A DNA stretch of 64,000 nt from Neelides folsomi (lineage: Eukaryota > Arthropoda > Collembola > Neelipleona > Neelidae). Below the pieces are notes generated by a model that saw nothing but the letters and a program-made list of their open reading frames with translations, was not told the origin of the DNA and searched no databases. Of this stretch, positions 1 through 13,056 are shown in pieces (within the stretch, counting starts at the first letter, position 1; each line of letters begins with the position of its first letter). Where the stretch lies: positions 186,001 through 250,000 of the forward strand of contig JAQGBZ010000043.1 of NCBI GenBank assembly GCA_034687125.1, in the 5' to 3' direction. The translations under genes and the position numbers were made by a program.

Positions 1-3000
1 GGGACCGTCTCTCCATCCACTGCAACTTTAATCCTTTTCGGCCATTCCCGTTGAGAAAATACAAAAAAGATTGATACTGACTCTCACTCTGGCAATATTA
101 CCATATAATGGAAGTGGGGTAAATATTACACGCGCCTTCTCAATAGGTATTTACAATTCGAGCGTAATGTTGAGGCAGGATTTGTGAGATTCTTCGGTTC
201 ACTTGTTAAATTTCTCTTGTTCTCGCTCCCCCCATAACACACTTGATGATCTCAAGAGTAAAATTGTGTGATGTGTTGAAAAGCCGCCGCGTGTCAGACA
301 TCATCATTTTACTGCCTATTGTGTCAAACCCTTCTACTGGAAGATCATTTGAGTTGAATCAATCGACCTGAATTTAATAACCATTCATTGAGAGAAAATG
401 GAATCAATTAAGAGATTAATGTAACATTATTTATCAACTCATATAAATACATAATTACAATTATATAATAATCATATTAATTATTCATCAAATTAGGTAT
501 AAATGCATATAATATTTATAAACGACAATGTCAAGTCTTGTATTTAAGAGTTACAGTTTACAGTACAGCTTATGGTATGTTAAATGTATGGCAATGGAAC
601 TTTTGACATAATCTCCTCTTTTGGTGGTGCACCATAGTAAAAGTAATTTGGGTGAAAATTTTGGTGGTCAGATGGAGAGGCTGTGGATGGAATACAAAAT
701 GTATGGAATACAAATAGAAATGTATGGTATTATAAAAAAGTATATGACATAAATATATATGTATAGTAAAATTGTATTCATTTATCAATAAATATTGATT
801 CGCGAAACATTAATACAATTAGGTATATGACAAGGAAGAATGAATTGTTTTATTATATTATATCATTTATCGCAATTGCTATTTCATCCATCGTTGATTT
901 CTTAATAGAGTAATTTGCGATAACAGTGCAAGTTGTAGATTTCTTGTTGTGGATGAAAACAAAGCAATTGGGCCCAATAAATATAGTTGGTTTGTTAATG
1001 GAGGTTTAATCGTTTGATGATGAGGAGTTTATAGGGACGGTTACAATGTTCTTATTTTACGTGGTATCAACTTAACTTAAAGATAGATAATTCTTGATGG
1101 TTTGCACTTACCTATTGAGTAAAATGTTAAGACCACAACCAAAAACCACACAAGTAACAACTAAATTGCTATTATGTGTAGATCTAGTAAATATTAGTGT
1201 ATCAGTAATTTAAAATATTACTAACCTTAACATATCAGTTTAGCATTTTTTACTTTATCAGTTTATGACATTGACACATGCATTCACTCAAATCTAATTT
1301 CAACAATTCAGAGTTGTTTCTATTTAATATACCATAGTGTGACAATGCTGATTCTTGATTAGATTTAACAATAAATATAGGATTAACTAATTAATTTATG
1401 AATAATTGGGCCATGAAAGATGCTAGCAAGATAATCCCTTATTAAATATAAAATATCCATATTTTATACAATAAGTATTTGTGTAGAAATCTGCCTTCAA
1501 TTAGTCATTGAACAAATCAAGTTTAAGTAAACTTAGTTTTAGAATGGAAACAGAAGCTTATGGTATGATGATTGGAAAAGCATGTTGAATGGATTATGCT
1601 TCATGTGTACAGGAGCCAGTGTCGAGTTAAAAGTGTGATGTTATATCGTAGCACGTAGCGAAGTACAAATATGTATGTAACGATGTACAGGTAGTAGTTG
1701 TGTATGTAGTGAAGACTCCACATGGATTTGATTTTCCTCCTCTCACACATTGGATTGATTTAAAAGGGCCTACTGAGAGTGTGACCCCCCATCGGTTCTC
1801 GGTCTGTTTGAAATCATCTATCCGTAGCTTTTAATGTGCCCTCGAGCTTCTCCTTGCCACTCTCACCAAATTTTGACATTTGAACAGCTTGGTTCACACA
1901 TAATCTTTTTCAATCTGATCCTTTGAGACTTCTGTTCTCTTTCATTCCTTCCAATGAAGGGAATAATACATTATGAATATGTAAGAACTGATCTTGAAAC
2001 ATGAATGAACCAACAATGATCAATCAATCAATCTCTAACCTAATATTAAATAATCTTAATTAGGAAGCTAAGAGTATTATTACTTAATAAAAGGCCAGAT
2101 ACAAATCTGTAAAACAAACATACATACAGTAATTTACATACATCATTAGCACAAACAGATATCTGTATTTAGGTGTCAAAGCTCATGTAAATTACCTATT
2201 GATATTTTATATTTTTATCCATATTTAGTTATATTTTTATCCATATTTTAGCAACGTATGTGTATATGTGCATTTAAGTTTGCTATTATTGCAATTTTAC
2301 AATGGAGTATTTTTATTACTATAGAGTTCAATAAAAATAATTGCTTAAGGGGTGATGGGTGTTGAGCGAAAGAACTCTGATAGATATTATTTGGTGAATG
2401 GAGTGTGAGAATTGTGTGAGATGAAAAGATTTGAGTGGAGAAGAGGATATGGGCTAAGTGGGCTTTGATTTTAGAGTGATTGAGACTCGCAAGCATGGAG
2501 GGGCCAGCACCCGAGTCCATTAGTCTTGAAAGCTAAAATTGTGATGATAATAGAAAGTGAAGGAGCTGAGGAAGAAGATTGGGATGAAGATACGAGGGAA
2601 CGTAGTTCAAGATGGGGAGAAAGAGAAAAAAAATGATTTTGAGTTCAGGTCGCCTTCGCACGTTGAATTCTTCTGCTCGCCTTCTAAATAGAGAAAGAGT
2701 GGAAATCCGGGTGAACAATGGAATCTTCAATTACAATACCGAAAAATGATGGACAAAAAAGCAAGACGGCGCATTTCCGTCGAGAACAATTGATCTCCAA
2801 CCAAGTGTGGAAAATTTCCCTAGTAAAAAAATCCTCTCTGCTGGAAAAATTAAAATGTTGAGCAAGTGAAGGTTTTTTTTCATTTCTTCCTCGTCTTAAA
2901 TTTGTCACAGAATGTCGAAGCATTCTATCCTCCTTCTTCATCTTCTCCAGAACTGTTTCTTTCATCTTACAAACTTTCAACTCCATTTCTTTTTAAACGC

Positions 3001-6000
3001 ATTCATCATTCATATTCTTTCCCATTTTTATTTTATATAACTATTTACAATTAGTTAAGTTTGAATTATTTCTGTACAGACGATGATTTGTATTTTATTT
3101 CTTCGTGTATGTAAAAGTGTAGTCTATGGTACAATAGTGATAAGTCTATAATGTTGAATAGGAATTTGGTTCCAGGATACCCGAAGCATCCATTTTAAAA
3201 GGTGGAACCTAATGTTGACCTCATCCCGTTCGTGACCCTTTGGTCACGATTCAGACACACCCCGTTTTGTGGTTTCCACTAAAACTTCTTGTATTAGACT
3301 CTGACCATCCCTTTACCCTACAAAATAACTTGACTGTAATATTGAAGAAACTATATAAAGAAGAATCGTGAATAACTAACAATTTTAAATAAATCCTTAT
3401 TACGTTATTTATTTTTAATAAAAAAATGTTAATTAGTTATTTGTAATTTAAAAAATATAGTTTGATTCCATTACAAATGGTATTTTAAATAAAGAATAAT
3501 TTATTATTTTAATTATGCATACATTCATAATAGGTTCATTTTCATTTATAAAATGCTTTTATGTTAATTTTGACTCATAAAGTTCGCCCATCTTGTCTCT
3601 AAATTGACTCTAAACAAAATTAGTAGATTTGGAAATTCCATTGAATTGGAGCTCTCTTTTTGAAAGTACAGAATTTGTAATTCTCATCCTAATAAGAAAA
3701 CTGATGGTATGATGCTAATGAATGTTCATAAAAGTACAAATGAGAGTCAGACACAATCTATCAATCAGAAGCTCTGAACCAGTTTTCATGCAGAGAGACA
3801 AGCGTAGTAAATCTTAAATCAAAATTCATTCTCCCTTTCTTCTGCCCCATTTTTTCCCACAGCAATTCCTCTTGGGACGTTCATTTCATCCATAACTCTT
3901 CTTTGGCTGGATCGCCCCGGAGTAGTGACTTGAACGCATGAAGCATAATTATACGGCCTATACCTATAATATACTTCTTCAATTTCGCACTTTATTGCAC
4001 ATATTTTATTTATGTACTTTATGTTCTTTATATAAAATAATGCATAGAGTGGTTCTCAAGTCTGCCTTTAACTATGGAACTCTTTATATAAGTCTATATG
4101 AATGAATTTAATGTAGAGTACCTCTCTATTTAATACATGTAGTAGATGTTATATGTGACGTTTGAACTTAGTTTTTAGGTTGATGGATTTCTAAAAAGTT
4201 CAAGCCAACCGTCTAAATTATTACTCCAAATGTATGAATTCTCATAAATGTGTAAAAAGGACAAAGGGAGAAAGGATACGCCCTCAAATTATAGACAGGT
4301 CGGTTCTCTCTCTCTTTGAGGGAATTAAATTATTCATGGAGTTTATCAAGGTGTGGCTCAGGGCATCAATCGATATTCCCCTGAGTTTCCCCCATTAAAC
4401 TTTTACAATACCGAATTTTTTCTCCTCCGAGTTCTCACTCTATAATTTCCACCCAATTATCTATATTTTCTTCTTAGACTCGGGAGAAGGGAATGGTTAC
4501 GAATGAAGCTGTATTTCCTTTTCAACTATCCATGTAATGAAGTATACCATGACGAAGAGACCCTCCATCAAGAAGACCCATTGGAGTCACTTCGAAAAAA
4601 AACGACTCCTCCATCTGATTATTATTCTCTTGGTCGGATCAAAAATGAAGAGGGTATCGAAAACCCCATCAGTTCTTTATATAATATTACAAGATCGGCA
4701 AACCAGAATTAACCGTTAGGATTATTAGACCCTTCTTCTCAATCCGTGTTCCACCCACTAACTTCACTTCAAGTAGGTATATCCAGTCTTATAAAATATG
4801 GTGATTTAAGTAATATTCATATCAGTAAGTCAATCGTCCCTCAAAATCACTTTCATATCTTTCACTTTTCGCGTTTAGTGCATTCATTGTGAAATTTAGA
4901 TAAAAAACTAATAGTAAGTAAGATTTACAAATAATTGCTCATATTAGATAAGTGTTAGACTAAAGCTAAATGTATTAGTAAAATAAAAATTATTAAAAAA
5001 TACTGACCGCAAACTTTATTTATATTAATCTATTGAATATTGAGACAAAAACATATTTACAAGTATTAGCAGGAATACATTTGTTAAACATCTTTACAAT
5101 CATAACTCATAACTGGTCAAGATAACTAACCTCTATGTAGACTCTATTGTAGACTCTTGATTGTTTGTTTAAAATAAGAAATAAAAAGCAGAGTGTTAGA
5201 AGAGTGAATGTGGATGAATGGGATAGAAAACAGGACATTTGTCTTTCGAATGGAAATTTCATGCATGAGGAGACACAACCAACTCTTCACGTATGGCCAT
5301 TATCTATTACATACATCTCTAGTGATGATCGTACATGTTGAAATTTGTGGAAGGAGTAGGTTAGAACTGGAGGATTCTTCTCCAAGCTTTTCCTTCACTC
5401 AAGAGACTCGTAGACACGCAATCTGGGGCAATAATTATTAGCTCAAACGTAATCCATTGAAGTTAGAATGAGCATAAGCATTCTCTATACATATATTAGG
5501 AATCCTCTTCTTCTACAGATATTTTCTCCATTATATTATACCTGCATCTATCTTAGTTTTAGAATCATTACCATAATAATATCATATTTACTGATATACA
5601 GATGTATCTTATTAAATCAGTTTCTTTTTAAATGTCTACTCTATGTGTCGTCACATATCTATAAAGTATAATAATTAGCTATTTACCTAAATAAATAAGT
5701 CAATTATACTGCCTAACAATGTTGTACTTTGTACTGTTGTACATTCATGTGTTGATTGGAGGAAATGTCTGTCAGTGGAAGAATTCAGTAAAAGGGTATT
5801 AAGGTTTTCGTGGAAAGCCTAGCAGTTTTATAGACCTTTATTTGAAAGGTTTTTTCCCGGAGAGTCGATAGTCTTTTAGTGATTGAGAACGCTAGGTATT
5901 GAGATGAAGAGGTCGGAGGTGAAGGGATGGGACGTGAGGGGACCGTGGGGGCCTCGCCGTGACTCCGTGGTTAAAAAAATCAATTGGAGATGAGATCTGA

Positions 6001-9000
6001 GGTTGGATCCAGTGGGGAGTAATTATCATTAGAGAGTAGGAGATTTCATGATAGGGAGAGTCATAGAAAGGCGCCTCGGTGACGGCGGAACTCAGAGAGA
6101 CTTTCTTGGCTTTTTTCGAGTGTCTTAGGAAGGTTGAGGATTGGTTCTTTTCCGAGTTGTTGAGGTCCGCCTCTGGTCCGTCCTTACTGAGCCAGCGTGG
6201 TTGGAGATCAATACACGGCCCCAATGGATCCTCCTTCTCTCCCCTCCTTCGGCTCAAGACAAAGCTGTGTGGAGTGGATACACAACTTGGCCTTTATTTA
6301 TCATACAACCTCTAATTGATCATTATGTTAAAGTTTTGTTAATTGTTCAATTTAAATATTTGGAAAATATTTTTTCTCCCAAAGTTGTGGTGCTAAAGTA
6401 AATGATTATATCGTATTTACTTTATCTTAAAATAGGGTAAAAAAGAATGTACTTCACTACCACGTTTCTCCAATTTTGTATTTTATATAGGATAAAAATA
6501 GTCAAAAATATTTATGAATCAAAGAACATAATACAATATTTAATGATATTAGCATAAATATTTATTTTGTCATTTATTTATAAAAATACTTTCCAAATTG
6601 TACCATCAATTTGATTCACATTTTTTTAAAAATATATTTTAAATATATCAAAAGTAAAGGGCGATATTTTAATTGATAAAAATTTTGCTTTTAATAGCAT
6701 CTTTCACTATAGATTGAACTGTATACATACGAGTATAATGTATGCCTGAACATATTTATGAGCAAATATAAATTTAAAGGGGACAAAATATTTCGTGTAT
6801 GGCAAATTGAACTATTTCACTCCTCTTTCACTGTCACTATCACTATTATGGCGAGAGAACTGACATTGAGAGAAGTCGTTGACAGCATTTGGTTGCGTGT
6901 AGCTTGGTACATTGTTCTCTGTCGTTCAATTTCAAAATAACACCGAAACATTCACACTTGATACTTTATTCTACATTAATTTTTTAAATAAACTTATTAA
7001 GCTCCACTGGTTTTAAAATTAAAACCATTTACCCAAAACTACCTATATAAAATATTCATCTAAAACTTATTCTTACAAGTTAATGATAAAGTTAATTAAT
7101 TTTTATTTTACCTCAGCTTTATATTTTTCAAAATTAATACAATACAAATCTATCGATTCAAATGTAATTTTATACTTTTGTGAAAAAAGAATCCAACACT
7201 ACTCTAATTCTTCATATTCTATAACACTTAAAAACACTCTCGTTAAACTGCTCTTACAAACTTCTATTGGTAAACTTCATAAAATTCACTGGAATATAAT
7301 GTACGAGTGTTTTACGTTACAATATTAATTAGATAGCTACATAAATATTACATATTTGCGTGATGTTGGTCTTAAGAGTAAAAAAGTTAAGTTGGCACAT
7401 ATGGGGAATGGAATCACCTCACAGGGTTCTTGCACGGGCGATTGAGTCTTGTTTTTGGATCTTTAGGTCTTTGGTCCACAATGTGTTTGGCGGGAATGCG
7501 GGTGGACACTGGAGAGGATGAGAGAAAGTGATGTGAACCGAGTCAGGGCTCTGTCTTGACTGGAAGGGTGACTAATGGGACTTGGGCTCTTTTAACGTTT
7601 CGGGATAATGATTTAAAATTGCATATAATCATTTGGCCAATTTAAGCCTCATTTTCCTGCCAACCGGGTTATTAAATAGTCATTCTTTCCGTTATATTTA
7701 TAACGCATGACCACATCCGAATGCTTAACGACTCCTCCGACCAATTTCACCATTACTCATTCGTAATTACCTCATCTCTACCAAAATTGCTACAAATTTG
7801 TTCCCTCATCATCTCAGCTCCTCAATGGCTTCGTCTTCTTTGGAACCTCCAGCACCATTTGGTCAGCCGTAATCCACTTATCCAACTTATCTCCCTTCGG
7901 AACAATCTTTTATACATTGCCTAGCCACTTGAGATCAGTATTCAAATCTCATCTTCAAGAAAGTGAAATGAAATACAATGACTGGAATGACAAGTAGAAT
8001 TATACCTAATTTTTGTTTTCAATCTTTTCGGTATTACTTGAATGGTTAGAATCATACATGTATAACTATTTGTATGTAATATAACTAATATACATAAGTA
8101 TTTAATATATTATATTCTTGTTAACAACTTTACAATTTAACGAGCACAAGATTAATTGATGAATTTAATTTATCTGTAATTAAAAATATTAGTGGGATTC
8201 GCAAATCCTCGGAAAGACGTGGACGCGTTTCTATTTATGTAGTGATTAATTGTAAGATATTTTAAGATCAAATCGGTAGAATAAATACATTGGTAGGTAA
8301 GAGCTTAACTTGTAGCTTCTTACATAAGAATCATAAGATACTTCATGATTTTATAGATTAAATTAAATGATTGTATAAATTGCAATGGAAAATTGGTAAT
8401 GATAGTAAATTATGAGCAGAAAAACCTATTAATGATTTATTGAAGTTCAACTTGATGACAACGATTACCAACAGGTAATGTTACACTACCGACATAATTG
8501 AAATAATTCGTATTGAAGTAACATGTAGGTATTACTAATTTCTCATCTTTGGCCCTCTTTTTATAAATTCGATTCGCCTGTCAACAACATTTAAGTCGTA
8601 AATATGAACAAGTAACAAAAGAGTACAAATATTAGGTACTTCATGTAAAGAGTACCACACACGTGCATTGCATAAAGATAGATAGACCTACAAGTACCTA
8701 CAATGTATTACTATACATACTGACAATGAATCTCGGGTATTATGTATGCGTTAAAATTGCAGAAGTACCATAAAATTTATTTGTTTTTAATGATGATTGT
8801 TATAAAAATAAATTGATCCGTTATAGTAAAAATGTGTAAACAAAAATAAAGGAATTTTGGTTTAGTTTTAATTTCAATTAATAGACATTTTCGATTCCAT
8901 TTCTGACAAAAACAAACCATTTAATATTTTTAGTAAACCTTAAAATCATAAAAACGGATACCATATGGTCGAAAAAGAAAATTGAATGGAGAGACGCGAG

Positions 9001-9339
9001 ACGAAAAAGGAAAAGGGCAACCCCATAGTTAAGGATCTAAATACATAATTGGTAATTGGGAAATTGGGCTATGAAACTGAAAACAACGCCAAGAAGAGCT
9101 ATCGTTATAACGGCTCACCTTTATCTTTAACACAAACCTTCATATCTTAATATCACAACACTGATCGAACATGAGTCAATCCATAAAATTCGCACTATGA
9201 AATGAACAATACATCATCAGATGCCCATTTAGACTCATTAAAATCTCGAATGGATATCTTTATATAAGAAGCCAAAGAAGATATTACAATACATGTATGT
9301 AAGTAAGATAATACATATAAGTTTGTGTATGAGCTTTAT
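1..9339. other. Gene-free upstream region of NK7.1 with scattered GC-richer islands
   Basis: I see no credible gene here. Open frames are short, overlap one another on both strands and show no recognisable domain. The background is very AT-rich, but patches of visibly higher GC occur at about 1700-1930, 2340-2960, 4260-4760, 5740-6290 and 7390-7940. They look like the islands around teashirt. Given the homeobox gene starting at 10424, the simplest reading is enhancer-type DNA for that gene, but this rests only on composition and position. Confidence 0.5.
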
Positions 9340-10423
9340 TACTTGTAGCGCTGTAGCCAATGGCCCTTATCTTTTTCTTCTCCATGTTTCTTGTTCCGAT
9401 TTGGCGGAGCCGAGTATGTTCTGCGGGTAAGGAAATAATAATAATAATTGAGCCCTTTATGGGTCTTATGTCGGAAGGCAGGGCACTTTCCATTGATAAT
9501 AGAGACGGAAAGAGCCGAGGGCAGGGCAGGAGAAGAAGCCTGAAGAAGGGGACAGTGAATCCGGACGTAGCGGTCGACGCCGCCCGTCCCACAAAATTTA
9601 AGAAACGTCAATAATAATAACAATAATCATTTGGGTGACTTCCTTGAAAATTTTGCTCGTCTCGAGGGAAGGCTGGTAATTATAGGCGGGTAGGGTTTAA
9701 GTTCCGAAGTGGAGTAGGCTGTCTTGAAGAAGGAGCAAAAAGCGTATGGGAACCATGGCGCCGGAGACTCGAGAGGAAAGAAAGCAGATCGTCTATCATT
9801 AGCTCACACACACTCTTTATACACTCCCTTGTCGGTAGTATAATAGTTATAATAAGAATGGGTGTCTGAGCTCCAGTAGCTTCTTATAACATATTCCTCA
9901 CCATATTCCTTAAAGATATTCCTTAAGGATATTCCGTCTTGGTCGCATCCGCCGATCCTGAGGCCAAGCTGATGATAATAATGGGTGGATTGCGGCACTG
10001 GAATTCCTCCGAGACACTTAGCAGTGCAGAAGAGACACTCGGGCCGGGAAATATTTTTATTTCATGAAGAGCCAATTAGGAGTAATCCGAGTCGAAAGCC
10101 AATTACCATTACTGAGGAGGGTGTGAAACGGGAGCTGACGACTCATTATCTCCCCATTTCGCAATCATTTATTCTCAGTGTTCCTCTTCATTAACTCGGT
10201 GACAAATTTCACGTCTTCTTGGGCTCGGGGAAGGAGCCAGGATCCAATGGAATCTCAAGAGCTTCCCTTACCCGCCTCGCCACAATGCTAATCGGGATGA
10301 GGGAAACTGAAATCTGTATCGGATACCTCATTTGCCCTCAGTCCCGCTCCTCCGCTTCCAAAGAGCTAACCTCTTTCCCTACTTTACTCTCCAATTTGTC
10401 ACCACGTTGCAGCCCTGGCCTCA
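9340..10423 (+). promoter_or_regulatory. GC-rich region immediately 5' of NK7.1, probable promoter/5' leader
   Basis: About 1.1 kb of mixed, GC-richer sequence runs directly into the NK7.1 start codon, unlike the AT-rich DNA on either side of the gene. An AG at 10411-10412, just before the ATG context, could be a splice acceptor for an upstream leader exon, but the tract before it is a poor polypyrimidine stretch, so an unspliced leader is equally possible. It contains the ATATTCC cluster at 9891-9935. Promoter function is inferred from position. Confidence 0.4.
9891..9935 (+). repeat. Four-copy ATATTCC cluster, 12-13 bp period
   Basis: The heptamer ATATTCC occurs at 9891, 9903, 9916 and 9929, so the copies are spaced 12, 13 and 13 bases apart. 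The last three copies are embedded in an imperfect 13-base repeat with TTAA between them. It lies about 0.5 kb before the NK7.1 start codon, inside a GC-richer block. It may be a homotypic transcription factor site cluster (the reverse complement GGAATAT is loosely similar to TEAD/Scalloped sites) or a simple microrepeat. Confidence 0.5.
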
Positions 10424-13056
10424 ATGGACAAGAAAGGATCAGACTTCTCGATCGAGAACATTCTCAAGAGGTCTGAGAGCGACTCCTTGATGGACGAAGG
10501 GCTCGTGGACGATGCCGACTCGACCATGGAGATGGAAGGTCACAGCCACAGCCATGACGAGGACCACCAAGACGGTATCTTTCTCAATAATTAATTCTTA
10601 TTATTATCCTCCAAGACTTCCTCCGTTCCACCCCTTATTCAATTCACTCAACCTTCATCCAACCATTCTCAACAAAGATTTTCTTTAAAGGTGTAATATA
10701 TTCTTTTTATGAATGAACTTTGAACTTTAATACAAACTATCAATTTAATACAAATGAGGATGAATATTTAAATTACCACCTTGGATTAAACCAAAATCTT
10801 AAAATTAAAATACAAACATTGTCAGTTGCACTTTTAGAGTGCTACAGTTTCAGTCAAATCCCTTTTTGCTTTAAAGATAATTATGAACACTCATTCAAAA
10901 CTTTTACCTATAGATGCTAGCATACAAAGAGCTTTATGAGATAAGGCTATTAATTTAACAAAATTACCAGCCATCTAACACTTGTTTGAGAAATAGTTTA
11001 AACATTAATGTAATAGAGAAACTATGTTTATAAACTGAACTTAAAACTCGTTAGTATTCAGTAGTTAGAAAGGAAGCGCGTAATTGTGAAATTTAAATGC
11101 AAATATGATATACAGAGGATGTAAAGGCAAATAAAATCATTAGTGTCAAATCACGATCTTACATATTATGTATAAAGTTTGTACTACCTGTACATAATAT
11201 TTAATAGATCATTCATACAAAATTACAAATCTAAATATTCATGATAATTCTACTACTATACTAATATTTATTACATTTAAAACATTAAAATTAACATTAT
11301 TATTGGAATAACCTACCATCTTGGCTACCAAACCTTCTGCACTTCTACTATACCATAGGTATATTTCTTTTAATTCTTTGTTCGTAATTATTTCTTATAA
11401 AATAAATATGCATTATTCTTTACATACATAATGAAGAAATTAACAATGAAGGTATCAAGTTCCAAATGATGTTTCAAAAGTAATTACTCAATTTTTAAAA
11501 TTAAACCACAGATATCATCATTTGCTATAAATTTTTATTCAGACATTCAGGTCGCGTACTTTTCAAATGAGTAAACCTTAAACTGTACTTGTAATGAATG
11601 AGAGGATCTCGTAGGGTCACGTTTACATCCAATTTGTAAGAGTTTGAGAACTTTGTGTATCTAATTACTAATTAGACTTATCTGAACAATGCAGGTTCAA
11701 TATGCACTGTGAGTTTTACAAACTTTTACTTGTTGGTTTAATAGGTGAGCAAAATACTCGCTTTGAATTTACTCAATTCAAAATGTATTATATTTAATAC
11801 ATCACCGCACCGTTGAAAGAAACTCCCTTTAAACTTGAAATTCGTAAGCCGACTCCCCATCCCTTTAATATAAGCAGCAAGGATAATAGACTGTAGTCAT
11901 CCGGAATACCTACACCTACTATTAAATCTCATCCTCTTCCTAATCGTTTTGCTTGATGAAGCTTTAGAGGAAGCGATGAATGAAGACTCATTAAATAAAA
12001 TAATCCTTTTGCTCTTGAAATTAGGTAGAAGAAATTATAAGCATGTGTTCTGCATTTCAATTTTAACCCTGAATTTGGTTATAATATTAATATTGCATTA
12101 TATAATAATGCATTATAAAATACAAATATATCATGATTTTAAAATAGTATTTATAAGCTTATTGATGATATTTAATTGCAATTTATTTCAGCATGTTAGT
12201 CACAAAGACACAAATATCAGTGTTTCTATTTAGGAATATTACCTATCTGTAATTGTATATAATATGTATATATGAAATTTATAAACATAATTTTTAAAAT
12301 TAATATGACGTTTCTGGCACTATTTGTATAGTGAATTCTACAAGAACATAAATTAGAGAATGATGTGCTTGTAACTATTTAGTTTTTTTAATCATTGGTA
12401 CTCGAATAGGAAAAAATGTTGAGAGAAAAATGATATTTAGAATGTAGTGGAATGGGGAAGTTAGTGAATAGTAATTGGTTAAAACCGTGAGTTTGCATTG
12501 ACTTGATCATTTCAGGAGACGATGGTAAAGAGGAAAGGAAGAAGCGACCGCGTACAGCCTTCACAGCTTCCCAAGTTAAAGCATTGGAATCTGAGTTTGA
12601 GAGGAATAAATATTTGTCGGTCGCAAAGAGGTCCCAGTTGGCCAAGACTCTGAAGCTGACAGAAACGCAAGTGAGACTCATTAAGAGTTTAAGACCTCCG
12701 GTTTTAGGTTTACACTCACACCAGTCGTCCTCTCCCCTCTTTTTCCTCCTGATTGTGCGGAGAGGAAATTGGAGGCGACAAGTCTCTCGTTTTCATTATT
12801 CATATACCTCTTCACTTTACAGATCAAAATATGGTTCCAAAATCGAAGGACGAAATGGAAGCGGAAATATACAAGTGAATTGGAGCTTGCGGCTCAGCAG
12901 TATTACTCAGCAATGGGGCTCGTCTCACCTAGGCCGATGGTTCTTGGAGACAGACTTTGGTTATTCCCGAATTCACCCTTCGTCCCGCCGCCTCCGTCAC
13001 AGACACTTCATATTCCTTTCCCACAAAACCACAATGTTCAGAACCCGCAGCTCTAG
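10424..13056 (+). CDS. NK7.1: NK7.1-type homeobox transcription factor (3 exons, 179 aa)
   Basis: Model: 10424-10574, 12516-12670, 12823-13056, intron phases 1 and 0, all GT-AG. Exon 1 encodes an engrailed-homology-1 (Groucho-binding) type motif, FSIENIL (residues 8-14), then an acidic stretch and a HSHSHDEDH run. Residues 59-118 are a homeodomain with the invariant W48, F49, Q50, N51 and R53. The second intron falls between homeodomain positions 44 and 45, a common site in this superfamily. After the homeodomain come QQYYSAMG and PRPMVLGDRLWLF; this tail, together with the KYLSVAKR and KWKRKYTS stretches, is what I recognise as NK7.1/Nedx class. The protein is nuclear, binds DNA and is probably a repressor. 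The start is the first ATG in frame with the eh1 motif; an upstream coding exon cannot be excluded. Placement in NK7.1 rests on recalled family signatures, so the symbol is less certain than the homeobox call. Confidence 0.9.
10575..12515 (+). other. Intron 1 of NK7.1
   Basis: A 1.9 kb intron with donor GTATCT and acceptor TTTCAG. It is AT-rich throughout and shows none of the GC islands seen upstream. I see no nested gene. Confidence 0.8.

Noticed and set aside
5892-6315. Overlapping frames of 121 and 78 codons on opposite strands
   Set aside because: Mutually overlapping with no domain; expected by chance in the local GC-richer patch.
9284-9623. Overlapping frames on both strands around the ATAAT microrepeat
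   Set aside because: Three overlapping frames without a domain; explained by lack of stop codons in a GC-richer block.
11949-12233. 94-codon frame starting MLDEALEEAMNEDSLNK in NK7.1 intron 1
   Set aside because: The first 25 residues look helical, but the rest is AT-driven, and no acceptor/donor pair would fit it in frame between exons 1 and 2.
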